Below are positions 9,433 through 18,645 of a stretch of DNA of 64,000 nucleotides, piece after piece. Below the pieces are notes generated by a model. It made no database searches. It was not told the DNA's origin and saw nothing but the letters and a program-made list of their open reading frames with translations. Origin of the DNA: Cupriavidus taiwanensis (GTDB taxonomy: Bacteria; Pseudomonadota; Gammaproteobacteria; Burkholderiales; Burkholderiaceae); assembly GCF_900250075.1 (NCBI RefSeq), contig NZ_LT977071.1, positions 1,199,298-1,263,297 of the forward strand, given 5' to 3'. Both the position numbers and the translations under genes were made by a program. Each line of letters begins with the position of its first letter. Within the stretch, counting starts at the first letter, position 1.

Positions 9433-10587
9433 ATGGCAACAACCTTCCTCGGATACCCGCGCGAGAACGGCGCGGTCGGGGTGCGCAACTGGGTCGCCGT
9501 GGTCTCCGTGATGGACAACTGCAATCCGGTGACCCGCACCATTGCCCGCACAGTGGGTGGCTGCATTCCCGTCACCACGCTGTTCGTGCGCGGGCAGTTC
9601 GGCGCCGACCTGGACTTCGCCTTCGAGTCGCTGGCCGGCCTGGGGCGCAACCCCAACGTCGCCGCGGTGCTGCTGGTGGGCCTGGAGCCGTCGTCGACCG
9701 AAGAAGTGGCGCGCCGCATCCAGCTCAGCGGCAAGCCGGTCGAGCGCGTGCACTTGCAGCCCAACGGCACCGTTGACTGCATTGCCGACGGCACCCGCAA
9801 GGCCACACGACTTGTCCTGGCCGCGTCCCGCGCGCGCCGCGTGCCATGCCCGGTGTCGTCGCTGGTGATCGGCGTGGAGTGCGGCGGGTCCGATACCACC
9901 TCGGGCCTGAGCTGCAACCCGGTGATCGGCCGCATGGCCGACATGCTGATCGCCGAGGGCGGGACCGTGATCATCTCGGAAACGTCGGAGTTCATCGGCG
10001 CCGATCACCTGTTCGCGGAACGCGCCGCAGACGGGCGTGTGCGCGAGGCCTTCGTCACCGCCGTGCGCAACATGGAGAATCTGGCCATCTCGCGCGGCGT
10101 CGACATGCGCGAGGACCAGCCTTCGCCCGACAACAAGCGCGGCGGCCTGACCACCGTCGAAGAAAAGGCGCTGGGCGCCATGGCCAAGGCCGGCACCAGC
10201 CCGCTGGTGGGCGTGCTGCGCTACGGCGAGGCACCGCAGCAGAAAGGCCTGCATTTCATGGACGCACCGGCCGCGGCCGTGGAAAATCTCACTGCGCTGG
10301 CTGCCGGCGGATGCCAGCTGACCTTCTTCGGCACGGGGGTGGGCAATCCGATCGGCAGCATGGTGGCACCGACGGTCAAGGTGTGCGGCAACGTCAATAC
10401 CCTGCACACCATGGCCGACAACATTGACTTCGACGTCAGCGGCGTCCTGCAACGCGGAGAGAAGATCTCCGACCTCGGCGAACGGCTGTACGGCTATGCG
10501 ACGGACGTCGCATCCGGCACGCGGCTGACCAGCGAGGTGCTCGATATCCGGGAGACCGCGATCAGTCGATTCGCACTGAGCCTCTGA
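9433..10587 (+). CDS. UxaA/SuyB-type lyase, large subunit
   Basis: A 384-residue catalytic subunit of the UxaA (altronate/galactarate dehydratase) superfamily. The opening FLGYPRENGAVGVRNWV, the metal/substrate signature ECGGSDTTSG near residues 150-159 and the GGTVIISETSEFIGAD segment are characteristic. An ATG at 9427 overlaps the upstream stop, but ATG 9433 has AAGGGG at better spacing. Reactions in this family are beta-elimination of water or sulfite from 2-hydroxy acids. The Ldh2-family dehydrogenase two genes on resembles the ComC enzyme of sulfolactate metabolism, which makes sulfolactate a candidate substrate; sugar acids are equally possible. Confidence 0.85.
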   Translation: MATTFLGYPRENGAVGVRNWVAVVSVMDNCNPVTRTIARTVGGCIPVTTLFVRGQFGADLDFAFESLAGLGRNPNVAAVLLVGLEPSSTEEVARRIQLSGKPVERVHLQPNGTVDCIADGTRKATRLVLAASRARRVPCPVSSLVIGVECGGSDTTSGLSCNPVIGRMADMLIAEGGTVIISETSEFIGADHLFAERAADGRVREAFVTAVRNMENLAISRGVDMREDQPSPDNKRGGLTTVEEKALGAMAKAGTSPLVGVLRYGEAPQQKGLHFMDAPAAAVENLTALAAGGCQLTFFGTGVGNPIGSMVAPTVKVCGNVNTLHTMADNIDFDVSGVLQRGEKISDLGERLYGYATDVASGTRLTSEVLDIRETAISRFALSL

Positions 10588-10593
10588 GCAACC

Positions 10594-11298
10594 ATGACCA
10601 AACTTAACAGCGTCTCCGACGCGATCATCCGCTCCATCGAATCCGGCGCACTGCGCGAGGGTGACCGCCTGCCGTCAGAAGGCGAGCTGGCCGCCATGCA
10701 CGGCGTGAGTGTGGGCACCATCCAGAAGGTGCTGATCCGGCTGAAGCACTCCGGACTGATCACGCGCGAGCAGGGGCGGGGTACCTTTGTTTCCGGCACC
10801 CGCGTGGCGCCCGCGGATGTGCGCTACCTGCGCTTTCGCGACGAGCAGGGCAACGAGCTGCCGTCCTACGTGCACGCCCGCTCTGTCAAGCGCATCAAGC
10901 GCCCGGGGCCATGGTCCGAGTTCCTCGGCGGCGATGGCTGGGTGCGCATCGAGCGCGTGATCAGCGTGGGCGGGCGCCTGGACCTGTACAGCGAGTTCTG
11001 GCTGCGCGACGAGGACTTCGCCCAGCTCGGCGGCCTGGACCGCGACGCGCTGGAGAAGAACCTGCGCGAACTGATCGGCCAGCGGCTGTCGCTGCCGACC
11101 TTGCGCGTGGACCAGTGGATCCGCTTCGGCCCGGCGCCTGCCACGGCGGCGCGCGAGATCGGGCTGAAAGCCGACGCGCCGGCCTTTATCATGGAACTGC
11201 GCGGCTATACGCTGCGCGACCAGCCGCTTTACTACCAGTCGGTCTACGCCGCCCCCTTTTCAGAGCGGCTGATGATCGTGCGGGAGAAGTCCTCATGA
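10594..11298 (+). CDS. GntR-family regulator, HutC/UTRA subfamily
   Basis: A 234-residue repressor. The N-terminal winged helix-turn-helix spans about residues 8-68 with LREGDRLPSEGELAAMHGVS and the wing motif LITREQGRGTFVSG. The C-terminal UTRA effector domain ends in the usual LRGYTLRDQPLYYQSVYA stretch. It lies between the lyase subunits and the dehydrogenase, overlapping the latter by four bases, so it very probably controls this operon in response to the substrate. A candidate operator is the inverted repeat at 8959-8980. Confidence 0.9.
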   Translation: MTKLNSVSDAIIRSIESGALREGDRLPSEGELAAMHGVSVGTIQKVLIRLKHSGLITREQGRGTFVSGTRVAPADVRYLRFRDEQGNELPSYVHARSVKRIKRPGPWSEFLGGDGWVRIERVISVGGRLDLYSEFWLRDEDFAQLGGLDRDALEKNLRELIGQRLSLPTLRVDQWIRFGPAPATAAREIGLKADAPAFIMELRGYTLRDQPLYYQSVYAAPFSERLMIVREKSS

Positions 11299-12329
11299 CC
11301 AAGCGATGGAGCGTACAGGGCCTGGAGCGCTGGACGTCTGCTGTTTTCGAAGCGTGCGGCGTGGCGCGCGAGCATGCCCTCCAGGCCGCCACCGTGCTGG
11401 TTCGCAGCGAGCTGCGCGGCTACAAGACCCATGGCATGACGCGCGTGCCCTCGTATGTCGAGCGTCTGCGTGCCGGCGACTTTAACCCGAGCGCCGCGAT
11501 GTCTCACCGCAGCTTCGCCGGCGGCATCGTGCTGGACGCGGACGGCGCCATGGGCCAGATCGCCGGGCCGCACGCGGTGCAGCTTGGCCTGGAGGCGCTG
11601 GCATCGAGCGCATCCGTGCTGGTTGCGGTGCAGTCGTGCGGCCACCTCGGCGCGCTGGGCATCCATGCCCTGCTGGCCGCCGAGGCGGGCGCGTTCTGCC
11701 TGGTCGGTCAGCGCACGCCGCCCGTGCTGGGCATGCAGGGCTTCGCCCGCCCGGCCATCGGCCACAACCCCATCGCCTTCGGCTGCCCCCTGCCTGGCCA
11801 TGCACCCATCGTGTTCGACGTGGCCTGCAGTGTCGCCGCGCGCGGCCATATCCTGCTGGCCGCCCGCGAGGGCAAAGCCATTCCCGAGGGCTGGGCGCTC
11901 GACGCCGAGGGCCAGCCAACCACCGATGCACAGCGTGCGCTGGCCGGCTCGCTGCTGCCCACAGGGGGGCACAAGGGCATCGGCATTGCCATGATGGTGG
12001 AGTGCCTGGCAGGCGCCCTCACCGCCACCGCCGACTCGCTCTCCCCCGAGCGCAATCACGTCGGCAGTGCCGGCGCCGTCGGCCGCCAGGGCGGCTTTGT
12101 CTGGCTCGTCAGGCCCGATGCCTTCGCCGGCCAGCGCATATTTGCCGACTACATGGCCCATTGGAGCGGCAACTACCTTGCCGCCGGCGGCGGCGATGCA
12201 AGGCTTCCGGGCCATCGCGGCAATGCCCTCGAACTTGACGGGCGCGAGCACGGCATCGCGTTGCCCGACGCCATCGCCTGCGAGCTGACCGCGCTGGGCA
12301 GGCAGCTCGCCATCCCGTTCCCGGCCTAG
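11295..12329 (+). CDS. Ldh2-family (malate/L-sulfolactate-type) dehydrogenase
   Basis: A 344-residue NAD(P)-dependent 2-hydroxy-acid dehydrogenase of the unusual malate/L-lactate/sulfolactate family, not of the Rossmann LDH type. Conserved parts include SELRGYKTHGMTRVPSYVERL near residues 37-57 with the catalytic His, the GHLGALG segment and GGHKGIGIAMMVECLAG. The start overlaps the GntR stop (ATGA). With the upstream lyase it would interconvert a 2-hydroxy acid and its keto acid, as ComC does for (R)-sulfolactate. Ureidoglycolate or 2,3-diketogulonate reductase activity cannot be ruled out. Confidence 0.85.
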   Translation: MTKRWSVQGLERWTSAVFEACGVAREHALQAATVLVRSELRGYKTHGMTRVPSYVERLRAGDFNPSAAMSHRSFAGGIVLDADGAMGQIAGPHAVQLGLEALASSASVLVAVQSCGHLGALGIHALLAAEAGAFCLVGQRTPPVLGMQGFARPAIGHNPIAFGCPLPGHAPIVFDVACSVAARGHILLAAREGKAIPEGWALDAEGQPTTDAQRALAGSLLPTGGHKGIGIAMMVECLAGALTATADSLSPERNHVGSAGAVGRQGGFVWLVRPDAFAGQRIFADYMAHWSGNYLAAGGGDARLPGHRGNALELDGREHGIALPDAIACELTALGRQLAIPFPA

Positions 12330-12416
12330 CCGAATCCACGACAACATCACAGAGAACCGGGCCACCGGCAGGCGCCGGCCGCCCCTACGCAACCCCATAC
12401 TGGCTGATTCCGTCCC

Positions 12417-15400
12417 ATGAACGCTCCAATACTCCCCGACGCAGCCCGGCAGGCCATGGAAGCAGTGTCGATCGACGACAAGTACGCGCTGGAATCCGGC
12501 CGCGCCTACATGAGCGGCGTGCAGGCCCTGGTGCGGCTGCCACTGCTGCAGCGGCGGCGCGACACGATGGCGGGCCACAACACCGCGGCCTTCATTTCCG
12601 GCTACCGCGGCTCGCCGCTAGGCACCTATGACCAGGCCATGTGGCAGGCAAAGAAGTATCTCGCCGACAACCATGTGGTCTTCAAGCCCGGCGTCAACGA
12701 AGAGCTTGGCGTGACCGCCGTGTGGGGATCGCAGCAACTCGACTTCGATGCGGCCAGCAAGAAGTACGACGGCGTGTTCGGCATCTGGTACGGCAAGGGC
12801 CCCGGCGTCGACCGCAGCGGCGATGCGCTCAAGCACGCCAACCTGGCTGGCACCTCGCGGCTGGGCGGCGTGATCGCGCTGGCCGGCGACGACCACGTGT
12901 CCAAGAGCAGCACGCTGGCGCACCAGAGCGACCACACCCTGATCGCGTGCGGCCTGCCGGTGTTCTTTCCGTCCAACGTGCAGGACATCCTGGACCTCGG
13001 CGTGCATGCCTTCGCCATGAGCCGGTTCAGCGGCCTGTGGTCCGGCATGAAGACCGTGCAGGAGGTGGTGGAATCGGGCGCCTCGGTGGTCACCGACTCG
13101 GACCGGGTCCGCATCCTGCTGCCGGAAGACTTCACGATGCCCGCGGGCGGCCTGCATATCCGCTGGCCGGACGATCCGCTCGCGGCCGAGGCGCGCATGA
13201 TGGAGTTCAAGTGGCCGGCGGCACTCGCCTATGTGCGCAGCAACCGCCTGAACCGCAACGTGGTCGAGGGCCCCAACGACCGGCTGGGCATCATTGCCAG
13301 CGGCAAGGCCTACAGCGATACGCGCCAGGCCCTGCTTGACCTCGGGCTCGATAACGCCGCCTGTCGCGCGCTCGGCATCCGGGTCCACAAGGTCAGCGTG
13401 GTGTGGCCGCTGGAATCGCTCAGCGTGCGCGAGTTCGCGCACGGCCTGCGCGAAGTGCTGGTGGTGGAGGAAAAGCGCCCCCTGATCGAGCAGCAGCTCA
13501 AGGACGAGCTGTACCACTATCCCCCCGCCGCTCGCCCGGCCGTCTTCGGCAAGTACCACCACACCGACGGCGTGGGCGGCGAATGGAGCCATCCACGGCC
13601 GGCCGAGGACTGGCTGCTGCGCGCCAAGGCCGACCTGTCGCCGGCACTGGTGGCCAAGGCCATCGCCCAGCGCCTCAGGCTGCTCGGCGTGCCGGCCGAT
13701 GTGGCGGCGCGCATGGACGTGCGCCTGAAGGAAATCGAGGCCAGGGAACGCGCCACCGCCCAGGGCGACTCGCGCGGCACCGACCGCCTGCCATGGTTCT
13801 GCCCGGGCTGCCCGCACAACACCAGCACCCGCGTGCCGGAAGGCTCGGTCGCGACGGCGGGCATCGGCTGCCACGGCATGGTCGTGTGGATGGACCGTTC
13901 CACCACCTCGTGGTCGCAGATGGGCGGCGAAGGCGTGCACTGGATGGGCCAGGCACCCTTCAGCAAGCGCAACCACATGTTCGCCAACCTGGGCGACGGC
14001 ACCTACAACCACTCCGGCCTGCTGGCGGTGCGCCAGTCCATCCATGCCGGCGTGAACATGACCTACAAGATCCTGTTCAACAGCGCCGTGGCGATGACCG
14101 GTGGCCAGCCGGTGGACGGGCAGCTTGACGTGCCAGCGATGTCGCGCGAGCTGGCCGCCGAGGGCGCCAGGCAGATCGTGGTGGTCACGGATGAACCGGA
14201 CAAGTACAAGGGTGTCGCCAACCTGGCAACGGGGGTCACGGTGCGCCACCGCGACGAACTCGATGCCGTACAGCGCGAACTGCGCGACGTCAGCGGCGTC
14301 ACGGCGATCATCTACGACCAGGCCTGCGCCACCAAGAAGCGCCGCGAGCGCAAGCGCGGCACCATGGCCGATCCCGCCAAGCGCGTGGTCATCAATGAAC
14401 TGGTGTGCGAAGGCTGCGGCGACTGCTCGGTGGAGAGCAACTGCCTGGCCGTGCAGCCGGTGGAGACGGAATTCGGCCGCAAGCGCAAGATCAACCAGGA
14501 TACCTGCAACAAGGATTTCTCCTGTACCAAGGGCTTCTGCCCCAGCTTCGTCACCGTCGAGGGCGGCCAGCTCAGGCAGCCGTCGACAGCAGCCACGCGC
14601 CATCCGGCGCCGGGCGACATCCCGATGCCCGCCCTGCCCGACGCGGCGACGCCGCGACGCATCGTCGTGGCGGGCATCGGCGGTACCGGCATCGTGACGA
14701 TCGGCGGCGTGCTTGGCATGGCCGCGCACCTCGAAGGCAAAGGCGTCATCACCCAGGACGCCACCGGCATGGCACAGATGGGCGGTTCCACCTGGAGCCA
14801 CATCCAGATCGCTGCCAGCCCGGATGCCCTGCATGCCAGCCGGGTGGATATCGCGATGGCCGACCTGGTGATTGGCTGCGACACGGTGGTGGCAGCCAGC
14901 AAGGCGACGCTTGCCGCCATGTCGCCTGGGCGCACCTATGTCGTGCTCAACAGCCATGTCACCCCCACCGCCGCCTTTGTGCGCAATCCGGACTGGGACG
15001 CACAGACCGCGGAGGCCGTGGGCCGCATCGCGCAGGCTGTCGGCAACGGCCAGCTTGGCAGCTTTGACGCCGAACAGGTGGCAAAGGGCGTGATGGGTCA
15101 GTCCATCTACGCCAACCTGATGATGCTGGGCTACGCCTGGCAGAAGGGACGCGTGCCGCTGTCGCATGCCGCGCTGATGCGTGCCATCGAGCTCAACGGC
15201 GTGCAGGTGGACAGCAACCAGGCCGCGTTCGAATGGGGCCGGATGTGCGCGCACGACATGTCACGCGTCCCGGTGCGCGCCGCCGACGCACAGGTGATCC
15301 AGTTCGTGCGCAAGCTGCCCGTGGAGGAACTGCTGAAGCAGCACGCCGAGTTTCTAACCGGCTACCAGAACCGGGCTTATGCGGCGCAATACGAGTCGTT

Positions 15401-15983
15401 TGTCGGCCGCGTGAAAATGGCGGAATCGGTTGTTGGCGGCACCCGCATGACCGAAGCCGTGGCGCGCTCGCTGTTCAAGCTGATGGCCTACAAGGACGAG
15501 TACGAGGTGGCCCGCCTGCACACCGGCGCCGCATTCCGCAAGCAGATCGAGTCGATGTTCGAAGGCAAGGTCCGCCTGGTGCACCACCTCGCGCCGCCCC
15601 TGTTCGCCAGGAAGAACCAGGACGGGCAACCCCTCAAGGGCGCCTACGGCCCGTGGATGCGCACGGCCTTCGGGGTGCTGGCCCGCTTCCGCGGGCTGCG
15701 CGGCACGGCACTCGACCCGTTCGGCTATACCGCCGAGCGCAAGGCAGAGCGTGCGCTGATCGCCGAATACCGCCGTTGCATCGAGGGACTGCTGCAGAAA
15801 CTCTCCGCGCAGAACCTGGACCTGGCGCTCGAGATCGCGCGCCTGCCGATGGAGATCCGCGGCTATGGCCACGTCAAGGTGCGCAACCTGGCCGCCGTGC
15901 GCACCCGCTGGGACCGGCTGATGGCGCAATGGGAGAGCGGCGAGGTCCGGCACGAGGCAAGCGGGCCCGCCGTGGCTGCCTGA
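12417..15983 (+). CDS. Indolepyruvate ferredoxin oxidoreductase, fused alpha-beta form
   Basis: A 1188-residue single-chain 2-oxoacid:ferredoxin oxidoreductase. The N-terminal part carries the pyrimidine-domain FISGYRGSPLGTYDQAMW. The thiamine-diphosphate domain has GIGCHGM and GDGTYNHSG near residues 480-530. A cysteine cluster (VCEGCGDCSVESNC near 662-675, then CNKDFSC and GFCPSF) replaces a standard ferredoxin domain. The gamma-type domain begins with IVVAGIGGTGIVTIGG near 748. Such fused enzymes are common in beta-proteobacteria and decarboxylate aryl or branched pyruvates to acyl-CoA. The neighbouring Bug protein suggests a catabolic context; the exact substrate is unknown. Confidence 0.9.
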   Translation: MNAPILPDAARQAMEAVSIDDKYALESGRAYMSGVQALVRLPLLQRRRDTMAGHNTAAFISGYRGSPLGTYDQAMWQAKKYLADNHVVFKPGVNEELGVTAVWGSQQLDFDAASKKYDGVFGIWYGKGPGVDRSGDALKHANLAGTSRLGGVIALAGDDHVSKSSTLAHQSDHTLIACGLPVFFPSNVQDILDLGVHAFAMSRFSGLWSGMKTVQEVVESGASVVTDSDRVRILLPEDFTMPAGGLHIRWPDDPLAAEARMMEFKWPAALAYVRSNRLNRNVVEGPNDRLGIIASGKAYSDTRQALLDLGLDNAACRALGIRVHKVSVVWPLESLSVREFAHGLREVLVVEEKRPLIEQQLKDELYHYPPAARPAVFGKYHHTDGVGGEWSHPRPAEDWLLRAKADLSPALVAKAIAQRLRLLGVPADVAARMDVRLKEIEARERATAQGDSRGTDRLPWFCPGCPHNTSTRVPEGSVATAGIGCHGMVVWMDRSTTSWSQMGGEGVHWMGQAPFSKRNHMFANLGDGTYNHSGLLAVRQSIHAGVNMTYKILFNSAVAMTGGQPVDGQLDVPAMSRELAAEGARQIVVVTDEPDKYKGVANLATGVTVRHRDELDAVQRELRDVSGVTAIIYDQACATKKRRERKRGTMADPAKRVVINELVCEGCGDCSVESNCLAVQPVETEFGRKRKINQDTCNKDFSCTKGFCPSFVTVEGGQLRQPSTAATRHPAPGDIPMPALPDAATPRRIVVAGIGGTGIVTIGGVLGMAAHLEGKGVITQDATGMAQMGGSTWSHIQIAASPDALHASRVDIAMADLVIGCDTVVAASKATLAAMSPGRTYVVLNSHVTPTAAFVRNPDWDAQTAEAVGRIAQAVGNGQLGSFDAEQVAKGVMGQSIYANLMMLGYAWQKGRVPLSHAALMRAIELNGVQVDSNQAAFEWGRMCAHDMSRVPVRAADAQVIQFVRKLPVEELLKQHAEFLTGYQNRAYAAQYESFVGRVKMAESVVGGTRMTEAVARSLFKLMAYKDEYEVARLHTGAAFRKQIESMFEGKVRLVHHLAPPLFARKNQDGQPLKGAYGPWMRTAFGVLARFRGLRGTALDPFGYTAERKAERALIAEYRRCIEGLLQKLSAQNLDLALEIARLPMEIRGYGHVKVRNLAAVRTRWDRLMAQWESGEVRHEASGPAVAA

Positions 15984-16051
15984 AGATAAATGGTGTAGAG
16001 GCCCCGCCCGTGGCGGCGCGGGGACCATCAGAGCAAACAAGGAGACAAACC

Positions 16052-17032
16052 ATGAAATCCACACTGCATCGCGTCGGACACGCCCTGGGTGCCATTGCTC
16101 TTGCCGCCTGCGCCGCCAGCGCGCTGGCCCAGGGTGGCTACCCGAACCGCCCCGTGCGCATCATCGTGCCGTGGCCGGCCGGCGGTGGCGTCGATACCGT
16201 GACCCGGACCGTGGCCGAGAAGATGAGCGCGAGCCTCGGCCAGCAGTTCGTGGTCGACAACCGGCCGGGCGCCACCGGGAACATCGGCGCCGGCATGGGC
16301 GCCAAGGCCGTGCCCGATGGCTACACGCTGCTGGTGGCCAGCGCGCCCATGGCCATCAATGCCAGCCTGCAGAAGAACCTGCCGTTCGACCTGGGCAAGG
16401 ATTTCGCGCCGCTGGGACTGATGGCGAGCTCGCCCTACATGCTGGTGGTCAATCCATCGGTGGCCGGCTCGGTCAAGGAACTGGTGGCACGGGCGAAAGC
16501 CGAGCCCGGCAAGCTGAGCTATGCATCGGTCGGCCCCGGGACCCAGCAGAACGTGGTGAGCGAGGTGTTCAAGGAGATGGCCCACGTCAACATCGTCCAC
16601 GCTCCCTACAAGGGCGGCCCGCAGGCCCTGACCGACATGGTCGGCGGCCACATCCAGATGATGTTCCACGGCGTGCCGGCGGTAATGCCCTTCGTGAAGG
16701 GCGGCCAGCTCAAGGGGATTGCCGTGGCAAGCAAGCAGCGCCTGCCGCTGTTCCCTGACATCCCGACCATGGCCGAGGCCGGCTTCCCTGGCATCGAGGC
16801 AAGCGAGTGGTACGGCCTGGTGGCGCCCGCCGGCACGCCGAAGGAGATCGTCGCGCTGCTGGGCAAGGAAATCGAGAAGGCACTGAATGCGCCCGGCGTG
16901 CGCCAGCAACTCGCCGGCAAGGGCTACGACCCGGCCAGCAGCAGCTCTCCGGACCAGTTCGCTACCTTCATGGCCGCCGAGCAGAAGAAATGGGCGCTGG
17001 CCATCAAGCAGACCGGCTTTCGCCTGGAATAA
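16052..17032 (+). CDS. Bug/TctC-family periplasmic solute-binding protein
   Basis: A 326-residue protein with a signal peptide (basic start, hydrophobic core IALAACAASALAQ, cleavage near residue 27). It carries the family signatures YPNRPVRIIVPWPAGGGVDT, VVDNRPGATGNIGAG and AKAVPDGYTLL. AAGGAGA precedes the ATG. Bug proteins bind carboxylates and usually feed a TctAB membrane complex; no tctA or tctB is present, so this is one of the orphan receptors that are very numerous in Cupriavidus and Bordetella. It follows the indolepyruvate oxidoreductase gene and may bind its substrate or precursor. Confidence 0.93.
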   Translation: MKSTLHRVGHALGAIALAACAASALAQGGYPNRPVRIIVPWPAGGGVDTVTRTVAEKMSASLGQQFVVDNRPGATGNIGAGMGAKAVPDGYTLLVASAPMAINASLQKNLPFDLGKDFAPLGLMASSPYMLVVNPSVAGSVKELVARAKAEPGKLSYASVGPGTQQNVVSEVFKEMAHVNIVHAPYKGGPQALTDMVGGHIQMMFHGVPAVMPFVKGGQLKGIAVASKQRLPLFPDIPTMAEAGFPGIEASEWYGLVAPAGTPKEIVALLGKEIEKALNAPGVRQQLAGKGYDPASSSSPDQFATFMAAEQKKWALAIKQTGFRLE

Positions 17033-17205
17033 GGCAGTTGGGATGGCGGGCGGCCTTTCGGATTGGCATCCGGGTGATCCCTGCCAGGTCATTCGGCGCC
17101 GCCCGGAGGAAACGCTGGAACCGCCCCCGCCAACCCGCTCCGATGGACAACCGGCCCCGGATTGCCGGAGACTTCAGGCCTGATTCATGCCACGCCCCCT
17201 GGGAT

Positions 17206-18606
17206 ATGGACAAGCCTCCGCTGTCACCACATGCCTTGCTCGATGCGGCGCTGGGCGCCGTTCCGCGCCGCTATTGCCTGCCCGAACTTGACGATGCCTC
17301 CGTGCCGCCCCTGGATGCCAGCCCGGCGACGACGCTCGCACTCGTGATCGAACAGGCCCGCGCCGCGCTGGCGCGTCGCCAGACGCCGGATGCAGCCTTG
17401 AAAGACCGCTTTACCGGCGCGCTCGCGCGCATGGTGCGGGAAGCGATGCGCGCGGATGGCGGCGATCCGGTGTTCCAGGCGATGGTGCTGCGGCATCGGG
17501 CCGCGCCGGTGCGGGAGTACGCGTCGCTGTCAGCGCGCGCGGACCAGGACCGCCGCGCCGTCCGCGCCGCCGTCAATGCGGTCGCGCATCCCGGCAAGCA
17601 GCAAGGCCTCGGCCCAGGCCCGCAACGCGAGGCGCTGGCGCGGCTGCATGCGTGCGCCGGTGCCCAAGCCTGGAACGAACTCCACGACACCGTCCAGCGA
17701 CTGCTGGAGATGGCGCACACGCCCGCCGTGGCGGGCGAACCACCGCAAGCACGCGGCCTGGCCCAACTGCTGGAACACCCGGCGCTGGCGCGTCTGCAGC
17801 GCCTTGATGCGCTGGCGTCGAACGCGCTCGTCGTGGAATACCGGACGCTGTGGGAACGATACGGTCCACGTTCGGGCAGCGCTTCCGCCGTCGCGCAGGG
17901 ACGGTCCTCGCGGCAGCGTGGCGATGCCGCCGAGGCGCTGGCCGCGCGGGCGCTCGAGGCGTTGGCGCAGCGGCTTAACGCCGCGGCGGGTGCATCGGCA
18001 CCCTACCGCGTGGTGACGTCGATGCGCGTACCGGCCGCGATCCCGGCCGCGCATCAGCACGCCAAAAGCGAATGGGATGTGGTGCTGCTCCGGCGATCTG
18101 CCGCAACAGAAGACACCGCCGCCGGCACGCCGGCCTGGGATGTGTGCCTGCTGGTCGAAGTCAAGGCCTCCGTCGATGCTGCGACTACGGATTTTCCGCG
18201 GCTGCTGCGCGGCTTGCGACTGCTTGCGCATGCGGACAAGGACGTCGTTTATCCGTTTGCGACCCGGCAAGGCACGGTGCCGCTGCGCGGCGCCGCGCTG
18301 TGCGCCCTGCCCTCGGCTCCCTCTGCGCTGTCCCGCACGGTGCTCTATTGCTGCGACGCCCCTGCCGAGCCGACCCCACGCCTGCTCGGCGCCGCGAGCC
18401 GGATGCAATTGCTGTCGGCAACGCCGACGCTCGATTTCGCCGCGGCGCTGACGGCGACACCGCCTGCGGACGCGCGCGCGCTTGAGCCGGTCTGGCATGC
18501 GCTGCTGGAAGCGCCCGGCTGGCGTGCCGTGCTCGACCAGTACGCGACGCTGCGGCAAGTCCGTGAACTGATGGTGCATACGGACGACTTGCTGGCCGCG
18601 GTGTAG
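17206..18606 (+). CDS. Unknown protein with PD-(D/E)XK nuclease-like signature
   Basis: A protein of about 466 residues if started at ATG 17206; ATG 17143 is an alternative, and neither has a convincing ribosome-binding site. The first two thirds are helical and rich in Ala, Arg and Leu. In the last third, a helix with RQRGDAAEALAARAL is followed by SEWDVVLLR (Asp near residue 290) and then LLVEVKAS (Glu-x-Lys near 318-320). That order, helix Glu, strand Asp, ExK, is the active-site pattern of PD-(D/E)XK nucleases. No helicase or methylase is adjacent. The family is not one I can name; it may be a conserved Burkholderiaceae hypothetical. Confidence 0.65.
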   Translation: MDKPPLSPHALLDAALGAVPRRYCLPELDDASVPPLDASPATTLALVIEQARAALARRQTPDAALKDRFTGALARMVREAMRADGGDPVFQAMVLRHRAAPVREYASLSARADQDRRAVRAAVNAVAHPGKQQGLGPGPQREALARLHACAGAQAWNELHDTVQRLLEMAHTPAVAGEPPQARGLAQLLEHPALARLQRLDALASNALVVEYRTLWERYGPRSGSASAVAQGRSSRQRGDAAEALAARALEALAQRLNAAAGASAPYRVVTSMRVPAAIPAAHQHAKSEWDVVLLRRSAATEDTAAGTPAWDVCLLVEVKASVDAATTDFPRLLRGLRLLAHADKDVVYPFATRQGTVPLRGAALCALPSAPSALSRTVLYCCDAPAEPTPRLLGAASRMQLLSATPTLDFAAALTATPPADARALEPVWHALLEAPGWRAVLDQYATLRQVRELMVHTDDLLAAV

Positions 18607-18645
18607 GCAAGGCCTGGCCAGGCCAGACGCGCCGATGTGATCGAC

